A stretch of 40,449 nucleotides of DNA, from contig DASWNP010000035.1 of assembly GCA_036399175.1 (NCBI GenBank), forward strand, positions 1 to 40,449, given 5' to 3'. This stretch comes from DASWNP01 sp036399175 (GTDB taxonomy: Bacteria > Acidobacteriota > Blastocatellia > Pyrinomonadales > Pyrinomonadaceae). Both the position numbers and the translations under genes were made by a program. Every line of letters starts with the position of its first letter. Within the stretch, counting starts at the first letter, position 1. This document shows, one piece after another, positions 14,160-22,766 of this stretch. The notes beneath the pieces are model-generated. The model was given only the letters and a program-made list of their open reading frames with translations, was not told the origin of the DNA and ran no database searches.

Positions 14160-15677
14160 CTATTTATCGTCGGCCTTATCAGACGCGCTGGCGGTTTGAG
14201 TTATTCGTTCCAGCTCGCGTGTCAGGAGTTCGTAGACGTGTTTGAGATGGCGTTCTGTTGTGAGGATATTTCCGACGGCGAGGCGGAGGGCGAGCTGGTC
14301 TCGGAGGAGCGTTTGAGTTAGATAGGCTTGGCCAGTGGCGTTGAGGGCTTCGAGGAGGCGTCGGTTGAAGGCGTTCGGGTCTTCGGGCGCAGGATGTCTT
14401 CCGTCGCTTTGGGGAGGGACGGCCTGGAAGCAGACGACGGCCATCGTGACGGGGGCGAGCAGTCGAAAGCGCGGGTCGGCGTCGAGCCAAGAGGCGAAGA
14501 GGCGTGCGAGCCGCAGGTGCTCGGCGATGCGCGCGGCGAGCCCCTTCCTGCCGAAGGCGCGAAAGACCATCCAGGCTTTGAGCGCGCGGAAACGACGACC
14601 AAGCTGGATACCGTAATCCATGTAGTTGCGCTCGGCCTGTTCGGCGTCGCCGCGCAGGTATTCGGGGATGAGCGAGAAGGTTGCGCGCAGCAGCTCGGGT
14701 CGGCGGACGTAGAGGGCGCTGAAGTCGAGCGGGACGAAGAGCCACTTGTGCGGGTTGACGACGATGGAATCAGCCGCTTCGACGCCGCGCAGAAGATGTG
14801 CGGTTTCGGGCAGAAGCGCGAGCGCGCCTCCGTAGGCGGCGTCTACGTGCAGCCAGATTTTTTTCTCACGACAGAGGGCGGCTATCTCTTCGACCGAATC
14901 GACGCTCGCCGTCGAGGTCGTGCCGACGGTGACGACGACGGCTAAGGGTCTGCGTCCTGCTTGTGAGTCTTCCTCGATTGCGCGACGCAAGGCCGGGGCA
15001 TAGAGGCGAAAAGAAGCGTCGCTCTCGATGCGACGCACGTTGCGTTCGCCGAGGCCGAGCACGATGGCCGCTTTTTCTATGGAGCTGTGCGCCTGGTCGG
15101 ACGCGTAAACGCAGAGCGGCGGCACTTCCGCGCGCCCACACAAGCCTTCGGCGCGCACGTCGAGGCCGAGACCTTCGCGCGCCGCCGCGAGCGCATGCAT
15201 GACGGCGACTGAGGCCGTGTCGTAGACGACGCCGGTGAAGTCTGCGGGTAGATTGAGCATCTGCCTGAGCCAGTCGAGCGCGACGGTCTCAAGCTCGGTT
15301 GCTGCCGGCGAGGTGCGCCACGTCATCGCGCTGACGTTGAGGGCGGCGGCGAGAATCTCTCCGAGGATGCCGGGCGCGTTGGTCGTCGAGCCGAAGTATC
15401 CGAGGAATGCGGGATGTCCCCAGTGGACGACGCCGGGCATGATGAGTTCCTGAAAGTCTCTGAGAATTTCGTCGAGCGCGGTGGGCTCTTCGGGCGGCGT
15501 GGACGGTAGCCCGGCGGCGACATCGCCCGGCTTCACGTGGGGCGTGATGCGCAAAGCTTCGATACTGGCGCGATAATCGGCGACCCAGTCGGCGACCCTG
15601 TGCAGCGCCGCGCGAAACTCCTCCGCAGGCATGTCGCCCAGTTCAGGCCACTCTCTTGAGTCTTCGCTTTCGGCCAT
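14160..15677 (-). CDS. PLP-dependent group II (aromatic-type) amino acid decarboxylase
   Basis: A 505-residue member of the aromatic-L-amino-acid / tryptophan decarboxylase family. The PLP lysine is Lys311 in NPHKW, the ring-stacking His is His197 in SDQAHSSIEKA, and HVDAAYGG (277-284) holds the Asp that binds the pyridine nitrogen. The N-terminal blocks HWGHPAFLGYFGSTTNAPGI and MTWRTSPAATELE are typical. Length matches the family (470-510). ATG 15677 was chosen because family similarity begins just after it; the frame is open further upstream but through the hairpin. Substrate not predictable; aromatic amino acids are the default for the family. It is last in the DDAH-HDO-glycosyltransferase operon, separated from it by a 115-bp hairpin region, and lacks a clear Shine-Dalgarno site. 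Confidence 0.93.
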   Translation of the reverse strand: MAESEDSREWPELGDMPAEEFRAALHRVADWVADYRASIEALRITPHVKPGDVAAGLPSTPPEEPTALDEILRDFQELIMPGVVHWGHPAFLGYFGSTTNAPGILGEILAAALNVSAMTWRTSPAATELETVALDWLRQMLNLPADFTGVVYDTASVAVMHALAAAREGLGLDVRAEGLCGRAEVPPLCVYASDQAHSSIEKAAIVLGLGERNVRRIESDASFRLYAPALRRAIEEDSQAGRRPLAVVVTVGTTSTASVDSVEEIAALCREKKIWLHVDAAYGGALALLPETAHLLRGVEAADSIVVNPHKWLFVPLDFSALYVRRPELLRATFSLIPEYLRGDAEQAERNYMDYGIQLGRRFRALKAWMVFRAFGRKGLAARIAEHLRLARLFASWLDADPRFRLLAPVTMAVVCFQAVPPQSDGRHPAPEDPNAFNRRLLEALNATGQAYLTQTLLRDQLALRLAVGNILTTERHLKHVYELLTRELERITQTASASDKADDK

Positions 15678-15687
15678 CCGGTTTATC

Positions 15688-15802
15688 AAAAGGGGGAAAA
15701 GGGAAAAGGAGAAAGGGAAAAGGGGAGAGGGCGAAGCCTTTATATCCCACTTGCTTCTTCTCTGTCCCCTTTTCCCCTTCCCCTTTCCCCTTTCACCCTC
15801 TC
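15688..15802 (-). repeat. Long purine/pyrimidine inverted repeat (hairpin element 1)
   Basis: The left arm (15688-15730) is made of GGGGAAAA-type words and the right arm (15765-15802) of TTTTCCCC-type words, giving a long imperfect stem. The apical part contains GCGAAGCCTTTATATCCC. The right arm runs over the glycosyltransferase stop codon (15793-15795), and the decarboxylase ATG lies 11 bp beyond the other end. Confidence 0.75.
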
Positions 15803-16833
15803 GTTTGTATCCGTCCGCCCGCGACCCAGGCGCGGCCTGTGCCTTTGGAGAGCAGGCGGTCGCCGAAGGGATAGCCGCCGCGAGCGATGCGCCAGTAGAG
15901 CGCCCAATAGCTGCTGAGGGCGCGCTCAAACACCCAGAGCGGCGCGTAGAACACGACGTAGGGGCGGAAGAACTTATAGGCTTTGTCGCGCAGGATGCCG
16001 CGCAGCGCGAGCATGACCGCACAGAGGGAGACGAAGAGGACGAAGCTGAGCGCGGCGCTCGCGCCGAAGAGTAGGCCGAGCGCGAGGCCGACGGGCAGAA
16101 GCGACATGAAGACGGCGGTTTTCGCGCGCATCACGAAATCTTCGTAAGCCTGTCGAGGGCGCTGCTCCATCCATTTCTGAAAGGTCGGCGGGCGCTTGTG
16201 GACGAAGAAGTCGAGCGCGTAGTGAACGTCCGCGCCTTGAAGCAGGAAGTGGCGGACTATCTCTTCATTATCGAAGAGCACGTCGCCGTCGTAGTGGCCG
16301 ACGCGCAGACAGGTCGAGCGTCGAAAGGCGCAGGTGCCCGGATAGTCGCCCGTCTGAAGCACGCCGCGATTGATGAGCATGCGCGCCGCTTCCATGCGTC
16401 CCCACCAGGGCAGAGGCGAAAGGTAGTTCTGCGGCCTGACCATCTCGTGACGGTCGAGCAGGCGGCACATGCGAGAGATGTCTTCGGCTGTGTAGCGGAT
16501 GTCGTCGTCGGCGAGGATGATGTGCTCGCAGCTCGCCAAATCGACGCCGGTGTGGACGCCGTTCACTTTGCCGTTGAGATAGGTATATCTCGGATTGACC
16601 TTGACGTGTTTGCAGATGCCCTGCCAGGCGATGTCATGTTCCTCGAAAACTTCCGGCGGCGAGCCATCGACGACGAGCACTTCGCAGCCCGCCCCGGCGA
16701 GCATCCGGAAGTAGCGCGCGAAGCTTTCCATTTCCTCCCGTCCAGCGCGCACGCGCCGGATAGGCAGCAAGTAAGTGCAGCGCGGCGGCGGCTCATGCTG
16801 CTGCTGTTGAGTCTCGCGCTTTTCGACCGTCAC
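15793..16833 (-). CDS. Membrane-anchored family-2 glycosyltransferase
   Basis: A 346-residue protein from GTG 16833, overlapping the TGA of the upstream gene (GTGA) with GGGAGG 8 nt before it. Residues 18-200 have a GT-A fold: TYLLPIRR, a EVLVVDGSPPE strand, and the metal-binding acidic motif ADDD at 108-111 (HIILADDDIRYTAEDI). PGTCAFRRS and DNEEIVRHFL near 160-190 fit the acceptor side of GT2 enzymes. A hydrophobic pair of helices near 235-270 anchors it to the membrane. Likely transfers a sugar to a lipid or polymer at the inner face of the membrane. It is translationally coupled to the diiron oxidase gene, which hints at a shared product; donor and acceptor are unknown. Confidence 0.9.
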   Translation of the reverse strand: MTVEKRETQQQQHEPPPRCTYLLPIRRVRAGREEMESFARYFRMLAGAGCEVLVVDGSPPEVFEEHDIAWQGICKHVKVNPRYTYLNGKVNGVHTGVDLASCEHIILADDDIRYTAEDISRMCRLLDRHEMVRPQNYLSPLPWWGRMEAARMLINRGVLQTGDYPGTCAFRRSTCLRVGHYDGDVLFDNEEIVRHFLLQGADVHYALDFFVHKRPPTFQKWMEQRPRQAYEDFVMRAKTAVFMSLLPVGLALGLLFGASAALSFVLFVSLCAVMLALRGILRDKAYKFFRPYVVFYAPLWVFERALSSYWALYWRIARGGYPFGDRLLSKGTGRAWVAGGRIQTRG

Positions 16834-17966
16834 GCTCCGACCTCCCTGACATCGCGCGTGAGGCTCGACGCAGACGCTTCGGTCTCCGCCGCGCGTGCCG
16901 CGCGCTCGATGGCCGCGCCCGCCCTGTCGCTCATAAACTTCTGCTGGTCGTAGCCGAGCACAATCTCCCACGCTTCTGACGCGTATCTCTCGGCCAGAGG
17001 CAGCGCCACGTCTTCGAGCATCCAGCGCCCGTGCCGCTCGTCTTCGCGGATGTGCAGCTCCCAGTAGCCGCGCGCCGCCTCCGGCATACCGAGCCGTTCG
17101 GCAGCCGCGCGATAGTTGTCGAAGGCTGCGGGCACGGAAATCTCCGTGTAGAGCAATCCGCCGACGTAGCGCAGGTAGAAGCGCTTTCGCTCGGAGAGAA
17201 GGAAGCTTTGATTGATGGCGGCGAGCACTTCCCAGGGCACGAGGTCGAAGTAGCCTTCGGGCTCGGCGCTCATGCCGAGTTCTGTGAGCATCGCCGTGAA
17301 GAAGGTCGAATGTTTACGATTGAGACGACCGCCGCCGTACTCTTCGACGAGCAGGCGAGTCATCACAGCATGAATCTCGTTTGAGACGCCGCCGAGCGTG
17401 CGCGAAAGCTGGCTGGCTTCGACCAGCCCGTCGAGAGAAACGATGGCGAGCAGACGTTTGTAACCCGCTTCGCCGACTTCGTCTCGAAAGTAGATGCCGG
17501 AAGGGGAAGGCGACGGCGATACGTCTAAGGCGGCGCGACTTTTAAGAGCTGCGCTTACGTCCTCGCGTCGCAGAGCTTCAACGTCGAGCTGCGCCAACTC
17601 CCAAGCCTGCCAGGCCGACTCTATCCGTTCGCGCACGGCGCGCAGATAGTCTGAGCGCTCGTTGTCGTAGTTCGTCAGCTCGTCGTACCAGAAAAACTTG
17701 AGACGATTGATGCGATAGAGCACGCGCTGAAGGAAGAGGTGCGCGGCGGCGCAGCCGTCAAGCTCGCGGTCGAAGGCTGCGTCGAGGGCTTCTCCGAGAG
17801 CGCTCTCGAAATGGCGCGCAGCCTTCGGACGAAACCTGACCTGCTCGTCGAGGCCGTCCATTCGCATCAACTCGTCGAAGCGCTTTTCGGCTTCGAGATA
17901 GTCCACTTCCGTCGCGGGCGCTTCGAGCGTCGTGCTGGTGTAAAGCTCGGCATGCTCACTCTGCAT
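16830..17966 (-). CDS. Haem-oxygenase-like diiron oxidase (iron-containing redox enzyme family)
   Basis: A 378-residue protein with ATG 17966 inside the end of the DDAH gene (11-bp overlap) and AAGGAGG 7 nt upstream. The C-terminal 185 residues match the HDO pattern: LLVEEYGGGRLNRKHSTFFTAML (Glu near 208, His219), LLYTEISVP (Glu275), and YWELHIREDERHGRWM (His305, Asp309, His312). These are the positions of the metal ligands in the UndA/SznF/BesC superfamily. Residues 1-165 are an extra, mostly helical domain of unknown role. Known relatives carry out oxidative C-C or C-N cleavage, N-oxygenation or desaturation. With a DDAH-type guanidine hydrolase before it, a guanidine- or amino-acid-derived substrate is plausible; that is inference. 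Confidence 0.85.
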   Translation of the reverse strand: MQSEHAELYTSTTLEAPATEVDYLEAEKRFDELMRMDGLDEQVRFRPKAARHFESALGEALDAAFDRELDGCAAAHLFLQRVLYRINRLKFFWYDELTNYDNERSDYLRAVRERIESAWQAWELAQLDVEALRREDVSAALKSRAALDVSPSPSPSGIYFRDEVGEAGYKRLLAIVSLDGLVEASQLSRTLGGVSNEIHAVMTRLLVEEYGGGRLNRKHSTFFTAMLTELGMSAEPEGYFDLVPWEVLAAINQSFLLSERKRFYLRYVGGLLYTEISVPAAFDNYRAAAERLGMPEAARGYWELHIREDERHGRWMLEDVALPLAERYASEAWEIVLGYDQQKFMSDRAGAAIERAARAAETEASASSLTRDVREVGA

Positions 17967-18768
17967 GCGAGTCCTCCTTTTTCTGATTTGTCGAGGGCTG
18001 ACTCAAATCGCGGAAAAGGATGCTGAGACAGGAGAGACTTCCTTCCGCTTTGCGAAACTCCGAGATGTCGAGCGTTTTAACTTCGGGGTAGCGACGAGCG
18101 ACGAGGTCGAGCGTGCGCGGCGCATGGGCTTCGACGAAGAGCTGTCGTCCGACGCGCAGGGCGTTTGCCGCCCAGGGCTCCTGCTCGGGTGAGAACAGGA
18201 GGCGGAAGCCCTCGAACGGCGCGGCATCTATCCAGCAGGGATTGACGAGCACGGTCTCTTCGTCGAGCGCGCTGCACGCGGTCGTCAAATGCAGGCTGCC
18301 TTCGACGCCGACGCCCGTCACGTTGTAGCCGAACGGTCGAAGGATGCGCGAAAGAGCTTCTATGCCTTCGAGGTTGGTACGGCTTGAGCGTCCGACGAAA
18401 ATCTGCCTGCCGAGACAGACGACATCGCCGCCGTCGAGCGTGGCGGGCGGCTCAATGCGAAAGACCTCGCGGTGTGCTTTGAGGATTTGTTCGACGGCAG
18501 GTGTTTCGTCGCGCCTCGAAGGCGCGCCCATGTTGCAGATGACGGCAAGCTCGTCGAAGACGACCGCCGTGTCGGCCACGAAGCAGCAATCGGGCTGCGC
18601 GTCGGACGCTTCGAGGTTGAAGACTTCGACGCCGAGCGCGGCGAGCAGAGCGCGATATTCGGCATGCTGCCTCTGAGCCCTCTCGTAATCCACGCGCCCG
18701 CGCTCGACGTAGGTCAGTTCGCAACGCTCGATGCGGCGTGAGACTTCGCGCGTGATTGCCTTCAACAT
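17956..18768 (-). CDS. Dimethylargininase-like amidinohydrolase (DDAH family)
   Basis: A 270-residue member of the guanidine-modifying superfamily; DDAH converts methylated arginine to citrulline and methylamine. The start ATG 18768 (MLKAITREVS) matches the usual N-terminus of bacterial DDAH; 39 upstream codons in frame are unlikely to be used. Catalytic His160 (GSLHLTT) and Cys247 (GSLSCLS) sit almost exactly where the Pseudomonas enzyme has His162 and Cys249. LDGGDVV (111-117), GRSSRTN (126-132) and the FVADTAVV substrate loop are also present. It is the first gene of an overlapping operon with the diiron oxidase and glycosyltransferase. It may serve arginine catabolism or a biosynthetic step on a guanidino compound. 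Confidence 0.92.
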   Translation of the reverse strand: MLKAITREVSRRIERCELTYVERGRVDYERAQRQHAEYRALLAALGVEVFNLEASDAQPDCCFVADTAVVFDELAVICNMGAPSRRDETPAVEQILKAHREVFRIEPPATLDGGDVVCLGRQIFVGRSSRTNLEGIEALSRILRPFGYNVTGVGVEGSLHLTTACSALDEETVLVNPCWIDAAPFEGFRLLFSPEQEPWAANALRVGRQLFVEAHAPRTLDLVARRYPEVKTLDISEFRKAEGSLSCLSILFRDLSQPSTNQKKEDSHAE

Positions 18769-19014
18769 CGTCACCGTCCCCAGTTCGTCGCCGCTATCAG
18801 GCGCGGCCTCCAAGAGCGCGCCTGACGAAGAATTTATCTTCCTTCTCCCCGCACGCTTTTGTTTCGAGCCCGCACAGTTTGACATGCCGTTTTGTCGAAA
18901 TCAACGCGACTTTTTCCTAATTCATGCGAAAGAAGAGCGAAGCGCGACGCAGCTTCTCGCGCGAATCGGACGCCCCCTGTGCGGTTGCGTTTCTTCAAGC
19001 AGTGTCGTGATGCT

Positions 19015-19188
19015 CTACCGGCGTCTTCTCAGGAAGAAGAAGAGCAGCAGCGCGGCGACGACGAGAAAGACGAAGCTGCCCGGCCAGATGAACCACCCTC
19101 GCTCGCTGCTGTATCCGCCCACGACGACGCACGCGGGCTGAGTGAGTCCGAGCGCGAGCGCGAAGATGAAGAGTTGGATTTGTTTCAT
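19015..19188 (-). CDS. Small exported membrane protein, 57 residues
   Basis: Start ATG 19188 (MKQIQLFIFALALGLTQPAC) is chosen because GGGGAGAG lies 5 nt upstream and a signal sequence follows; a longer frame from GTG 19263 overlaps the stop of the preceding gene but has no such support. The mature part has GGYSSERGWFIWPGSF, a membrane helix near 33-53 and an Arg-rich tail (FFFLRRRR). This resembles DUF3309- or phage-shock-like tiny membrane proteins in layout only. Function unknown. It follows the 94-residue gene and precedes the DDAH operon by 246 bp. Confidence 0.7.
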   Translation of the reverse strand: MKQIQLFIFALALGLTQPACVVVGGYSSERGWFIWPGSFVFLVVAALLLFFFLRRRR

Positions 19189-19259
19189 GTAAGCTCTCCC
19201 CTTGATAGCTGCGGCGCGCGAAACGACGTGAGGAGACGACGGGCGACGCAAATTTCTCA

Positions 19260-19544
19260 TCACTGCTGGTCTGCCGCCTCCCTGATGTTCTTCGAGAGCG
19301 CGTTCAGATACCTCTGTCGATAGCCTTCGAGAAGGTTCTGGACGTTCGTCTCAAGCTCGCGCTCGGAGACGCCTGTGGCGAAGAGCGCCGATTTTTGCAG
19401 GTCGATCAAAGTCATCAGCATCGCCTTTACCTCTATCAGCTCCGTGCCGATGATGGAGAAGGCTTCGGAAGTCGATTTGCTGCTATTGATGAGCGATTGC
19501 ATCTCTGCTGATAGCTCAGGTGTGGCGTCGTCTTGATTTGACAT
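19260..19544 (-). CDS. Small hypothetical helical protein, 94 residues
   Basis: A 94-residue soluble protein from ATG 19544 with GGGGGA 5 nt upstream. The sequence is helical and rich in Ser, Glu and Leu (ELSAEMQSLINSSKSTSEAF, ELIEVKAMLMTLIDLQKSAL), with possible coiled coil between 28 and 52. No signal peptide, membrane segment or catalytic motif. Its TGA overlaps a GTG of the next frame. Not recognised. Confidence 0.65.
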   Translation of the reverse strand: MSNQDDATPELSAEMQSLINSSKSTSEAFSIIGTELIEVKAMLMTLIDLQKSALFATGVSERELETNVQNLLEGYRQRYLNALSKNIREAADQQ

Positions 19545-19745
19545 AAATCCCCCATGTTCGAGTCGAGAAGGTTAATTTCATAAGGAATTGCTGAGAAGAA
19601 ATTAACAGAAGCGGTCTGTTTTGTGTAGGGGCGAAGCAGCGGAAAAAGAGGCTCAAGCGGGCGTGTTTGTGCTTGATGAGAGTGATGCTGTTGAGAACAG
19701 GATTTGAGCGGGGACTCGTCGGGCTCTTACCGGCAGCGTCGCGGC

Positions 19746-20753
19746 TTAAACTTTGAGAGTTTGAGGTGAAGCGTTGCCGGGCGCGGTCTCGATGGTCTCG
19801 ACGTTATGGAGGCGTCGAATATCGACGCGGAGCAGTTGGTCGTCCGTCGAGCGAGTGTAGATGTCGCTGAACTTTGCGTTCCAGACGACCTCTTCGGCCT
19901 TGTAGGAAGAGCGCGTGTGTACGGTCTGCGAAAAAGTTTCGTCGATGCCGGTGAAGAGCACGAGAAACTCGGCGTCTGCGGCGTGCAGGTCTTCGTGGGT
20001 CAGTCCGTAGAGCGGGCTCGACTCGTCTATCGGGTGAACAATCGTCCAGGTCAGAGGAAAGAAGACGACCTTTTTTCTTTCGAGGTTGAGCGGATAGAAG
20101 CGCCGGAGGCGGCGGCCTTCGACGGTCTCGAACTTAGCCATCAGCACGGTCGCCGCCAACTCGATAATCTGGTTGCGGCGTCCGTTGCTGACGCGAAACA
20201 TAAAGGCGCTCCTGTCCTGATAAGGAGCGACGACGGCCTGTCGGCTGAAGAGTATCTTGGCCGTCGGGCGCGCGAATCTGGCGAAGATGAGCCCCGTCAA
20301 AAGGGCGGCGGCGAAGAGGCCGACGAGGGCTTCGAGCGTGACGAGGGCGTTGGCGGCGAAGCCGACGGGGCTGACGTTGCCGTAGCCGATGGTGGCGAAG
20401 GTGTGGACGCTGAAGAAAAAGGCGCGCAGGAATCTGCCCTCGCCTTCCGCGCCCGTGAGCGCGTCTTCGCCGCAGGCGACGAAGGCGAGGGCGAAGAGGG
20501 CGTTGCTTGCGATGTAGAAGAGCGTCATGGCGGAGAGAAACTTCGGCCACGACATCTCCAAAAGAGAGTGATAGAGGCTGAACGAAGCCCAGAAGCTCAG
20601 CCCCGTGCGCTCGACGTTGAAGCTGCCGTCGCGGTTGAGCAGACGCTGATGGCTCTCGGAGGCGACGACCGAGCCGAAGCCCAGGTCGCGGTGCTCGTCC
20701 AGGTGGAGGATGCTCGGCGGCGTGTGAGAGTGTTTCTCTTTGTTCGATTTCAT
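19746..20753 (-). CDS. Inward-rectifier-type potassium channel (KirBac family)
   Basis: A 335-residue protein with the Kir layout. Residues 60-92 include the slide helix and outer helix, the pore helix leads to the selectivity filter TIGYG at 121-125, and the inner helix runs about 135-160. The C-terminal 175 residues form the cytoplasmic immunoglobulin-like domain: AFMFRVSNGRRNQIIELAATV is the usual Kir signature, as are PLTWTIVHPIDESSPLYG and HTRSSYKAEEVVW. It conducts K+ across the inner membrane. KirBac members are about 300-340 residues. A terminator hairpin sits 17-59 bp upstream of its start, so it probably has its own promoter there or depends on read-through from the POT gene. Confidence 0.95.
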   Translation of the reverse strand: MKSNKEKHSHTPPSILHLDEHRDLGFGSVVASESHQRLLNRDGSFNVERTGLSFWASFSLYHSLLEMSWPKFLSAMTLFYIASNALFALAFVACGEDALTGAEGEGRFLRAFFFSVHTFATIGYGNVSPVGFAANALVTLEALVGLFAAALLTGLIFARFARPTAKILFSRQAVVAPYQDRSAFMFRVSNGRRNQIIELAATVLMAKFETVEGRRLRRFYPLNLERKKVVFFPLTWTIVHPIDESSPLYGLTHEDLHAADAEFLVLFTGIDETFSQTVHTRSSYKAEEVVWNAKFSDIYTRSTDDQLLRVDIRRLHNVETIETAPGNASPQTLKV

Positions 20754-20769
20754 GTTCGGGGCTGAAAGC

Positions 20770-20812
20770 GAAAACGCCCTCGCGCTGCTGCTACGGCGTC
20801 GAGGGCGTTTTC
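20770..20812. terminator. Intrinsic terminator between the POT transporter and Kir channel genes
   Basis: GAAAACGCCCTCG at 20770-20782 pairs perfectly with CGAGGGCGTTTTC at 20800-20812 around a 17-nt loop. On the minus strand the stem ends in GTTTTC, giving a short U tract. It lies 130 bp after the POT gene stop. Confidence 0.82.
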
Positions 20813-20941
20813 TGAAGAACCGTCGAGACTTTCAACAGGCTATAGGCCGTAGAAGGTTCGGCGCGAGAAGCGCGGGCTTTGTGAGAGCGCCGCGCTTCTC
20901 GACGAAATCTTCCGCCAAGCGTCCTTCGGCTCGGGCGAACG

Positions 20942-22456
20942 TCAGACGCCGGGCATCGCTTTCTTCAAGGGGCGTAGCAGGAAGAAGAGCAGCAGGCCGA
21001 CCGCCGCACACATCACCGCCACCACGAAGAAGAACTTCGAGTGCGTCCAGGTCGTCCACTTCACACCGATTGTGCCCACCAGGTAGTTGCCGATTGAAGT
21101 CGCCGCGAACCACCCGCCCATCATCAGTCCGCGCATCCTGATGGGCGCGACCTTCGAGACCAGAGACAGTCCCATCGGCGACAGCATCAGCTCGCCCAGC
21201 GTTATCACGCCGTAGCCGCAGATGAGCCACCAGGGCGAGACCCGACCCGTATTGCCGCCCGACACCGCGCCCTGATACATGATGAGATAAGCCGCCGCGA
21301 CGAGAAACATTCCGATTGCCATCTTGGTCGGCGTCGCGGGCTCTTTGCCCATCCGGTCGAGCCAGCCCCAGAACCAGATGAGCGGGAAGGTGAGGACGAT
21401 AACGAAGAACGGGTTGATGGCGTTCGAGATGACGCCCGACACGTCAGAGCCGTCGATGAGCCCGAGCGTGAAGATGTTGATGAGCACGGGGACGACCGCC
21501 GACGCGCCCCAATCCGTGTTGTCGTTGGCCCAGTAAGTCCAGGTCGCGCCGTTCTGGTGAAAGGCCATCCAGAAGACGACGACGATGGCGAAGATGACGA
21601 TGAGCGCAAAGATGCGCTTCGAGTCGGGCACGCGGTCGAGGGCGCCGGCGCGCGCCGCGTCGGCCTCTGCGCCGCGAGCCGTGCCAGTAGTGGCCGCCCC
21701 CGCGTTGCCGCCGCGCCGCAGCTCGTCTTCATTCACTTCGGTCGCCACCGGCGGCAAGTCTTCCGTCACGAGCGTTGACTTCGGCTCGTTGCCTCGCACG
21801 GCGCTGCCGGAGCCCTTCGGAATGATGTCGGCCTGCTCGACGTGGCGCTTGAAGAGCGCGAGCGTCGCCACCGAGACGACCATCCCGCCCGCCGCCACCG
21901 CAAACGCCGGATGATAACCAAACTTCTGCTTGACGACCTCCATCACCACCGGCGCAATAAAAGCGCCGACGTTGATGCCCATGTAGAAGATGTTATAGGC
22001 GCGGTCTTTGAGATGGCTTCCTTCCGGGTAGAGCTTGCCGACCATCGCCGAGACGTTCGGCTTGAAGAAGCCGTTGCCGACGACGAGGCAGACCAGCGCC
22101 AGGTACATCACCCAGACGATGGGAAAGGAGAGCAATAGATGCCCGGCCATGAAGAAGAAGCCGCCAATCATCACCGACTTGCGATAGCCGAGCTTGCGGT
22201 CGGCGATGATGCCGCCGACGAGCGGGCTGAAGTAGACGGCGGCCAGATACCAGGAGTAGAGGCGCGTGGCGTCGTTGCGCGCCCAGCCGAAGCCGTCTAC
22301 GGTGTCCTGTAGGTAGAGCGTGAAGAGCGCCAGCATCGAGTAGAAGCTGAAGCGTTCCCACATCTCGGTTGCGAAGAGCACGTAAAGCCCCTTCGGATGA
22401 CCTGTCTCAGCATGTTCACCCAAAATCGCCGCATCCCTGACTGCCGTTGTAGCCAT
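20942..22456 (-). CDS. POT/PTR-family proton-dependent oligopeptide transporter
   Basis: A 504-residue major-facilitator protein with about 12-14 helices. The family motif ExxERF is EMWERFSFY near residues 30-38, and the PTR2 signature GFFKPNVSAMVGKLYP followed by AYNIFYMGINVGAFIAP is at about 128-170. A polar loop near residues 225-275 (EVNEDELRRGGNAGAATTGT) separates the two halves. It imports di- and tripeptides with protons. This fits with secreted peptidases in the same neighbourhood (S46 and M49-like), which would release such peptides; they are not in one operon. ATG 22456 begins 10 residues before family similarity. Confidence 0.93.
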   Translation of the reverse strand: MATTAVRDAAILGEHAETGHPKGLYVLFATEMWERFSFYSMLALFTLYLQDTVDGFGWARNDATRLYSWYLAAVYFSPLVGGIIADRKLGYRKSVMIGGFFFMAGHLLLSFPIVWVMYLALVCLVVGNGFFKPNVSAMVGKLYPEGSHLKDRAYNIFYMGINVGAFIAPVVMEVVKQKFGYHPAFAVAAGGMVVSVATLALFKRHVEQADIIPKGSGSAVRGNEPKSTLVTEDLPPVATEVNEDELRRGGNAGAATTGTARGAEADAARAGALDRVPDSKRIFALIVIFAIVVVFWMAFHQNGATWTYWANDNTDWGASAVVPVLINIFTLGLIDGSDVSGVISNAINPFFVIVLTFPLIWFWGWLDRMGKEPATPTKMAIGMFLVAAAYLIMYQGAVSGGNTGRVSPWWLICGYGVITLGELMLSPMGLSLVSKVAPIRMRGLMMGGWFAATSIGNYLVGTIGVKWTTWTHSKFFFVVAVMCAAVGLLLFFLLRPLKKAMPGV

Positions 22457-22653
22457 CTTCTCAAATGCTCCTCTCCTCTTTAGTTCACATCCTTCCTCTC
22501 AAAACCTTTCTCCCCCGCGCTGACTGCCCGACTCGAATGCCGCCCCGCCCGACGCCTTCCGCTTCGCGGAACAACGCGCAGCACGAGCCCCTTCAAGCAT
22601 CGAGCCCCCGATTACCCTTCTGTTGTCTTCAAACTGCCGCCGATTGTATCACC

Positions 22654-22760
22654 AAAAAGAAGTCTGGAGTCCAGAGTCTGGAGTCTGAGGTTTGGAATCA
22701 GCAGAAAAGCTCCAGGCTTTATCCCGACTCCAGACTTCAGACTCCAGACTCCGGACTTTC
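22654..22760 (-). repeat. Inverted repeat with GTCTGGA-type words (hairpin element 2)
   Basis: Left arm 22654-22690 and right arm 22726-22759 are built from GTCTGGA / AGACTCC words and pair over most of their length. The apex holds GCAGAAAAGCTCCAGGCTTTATCCC. It begins 7 bp beyond the OsmC stop codon (22767-22769). The 22457-22653 stretch to the POT start shows no gene. Confidence 0.78.
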
Positions 22761-22766
22761 CTTGCT

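Noticed and set aside
16198..16953. 251-codon plus-strand ORF, and similar long plus-strand frames at 19806-20765, 23973-25403, 35063-36550 and 36676-38247
   Set aside because: All lie opposite well-supported genes (glycosyltransferase, KirBac, S46 peptidase, kinase, propeller protein) and show the Arg/Ala/Val-biased text of antisense frames.
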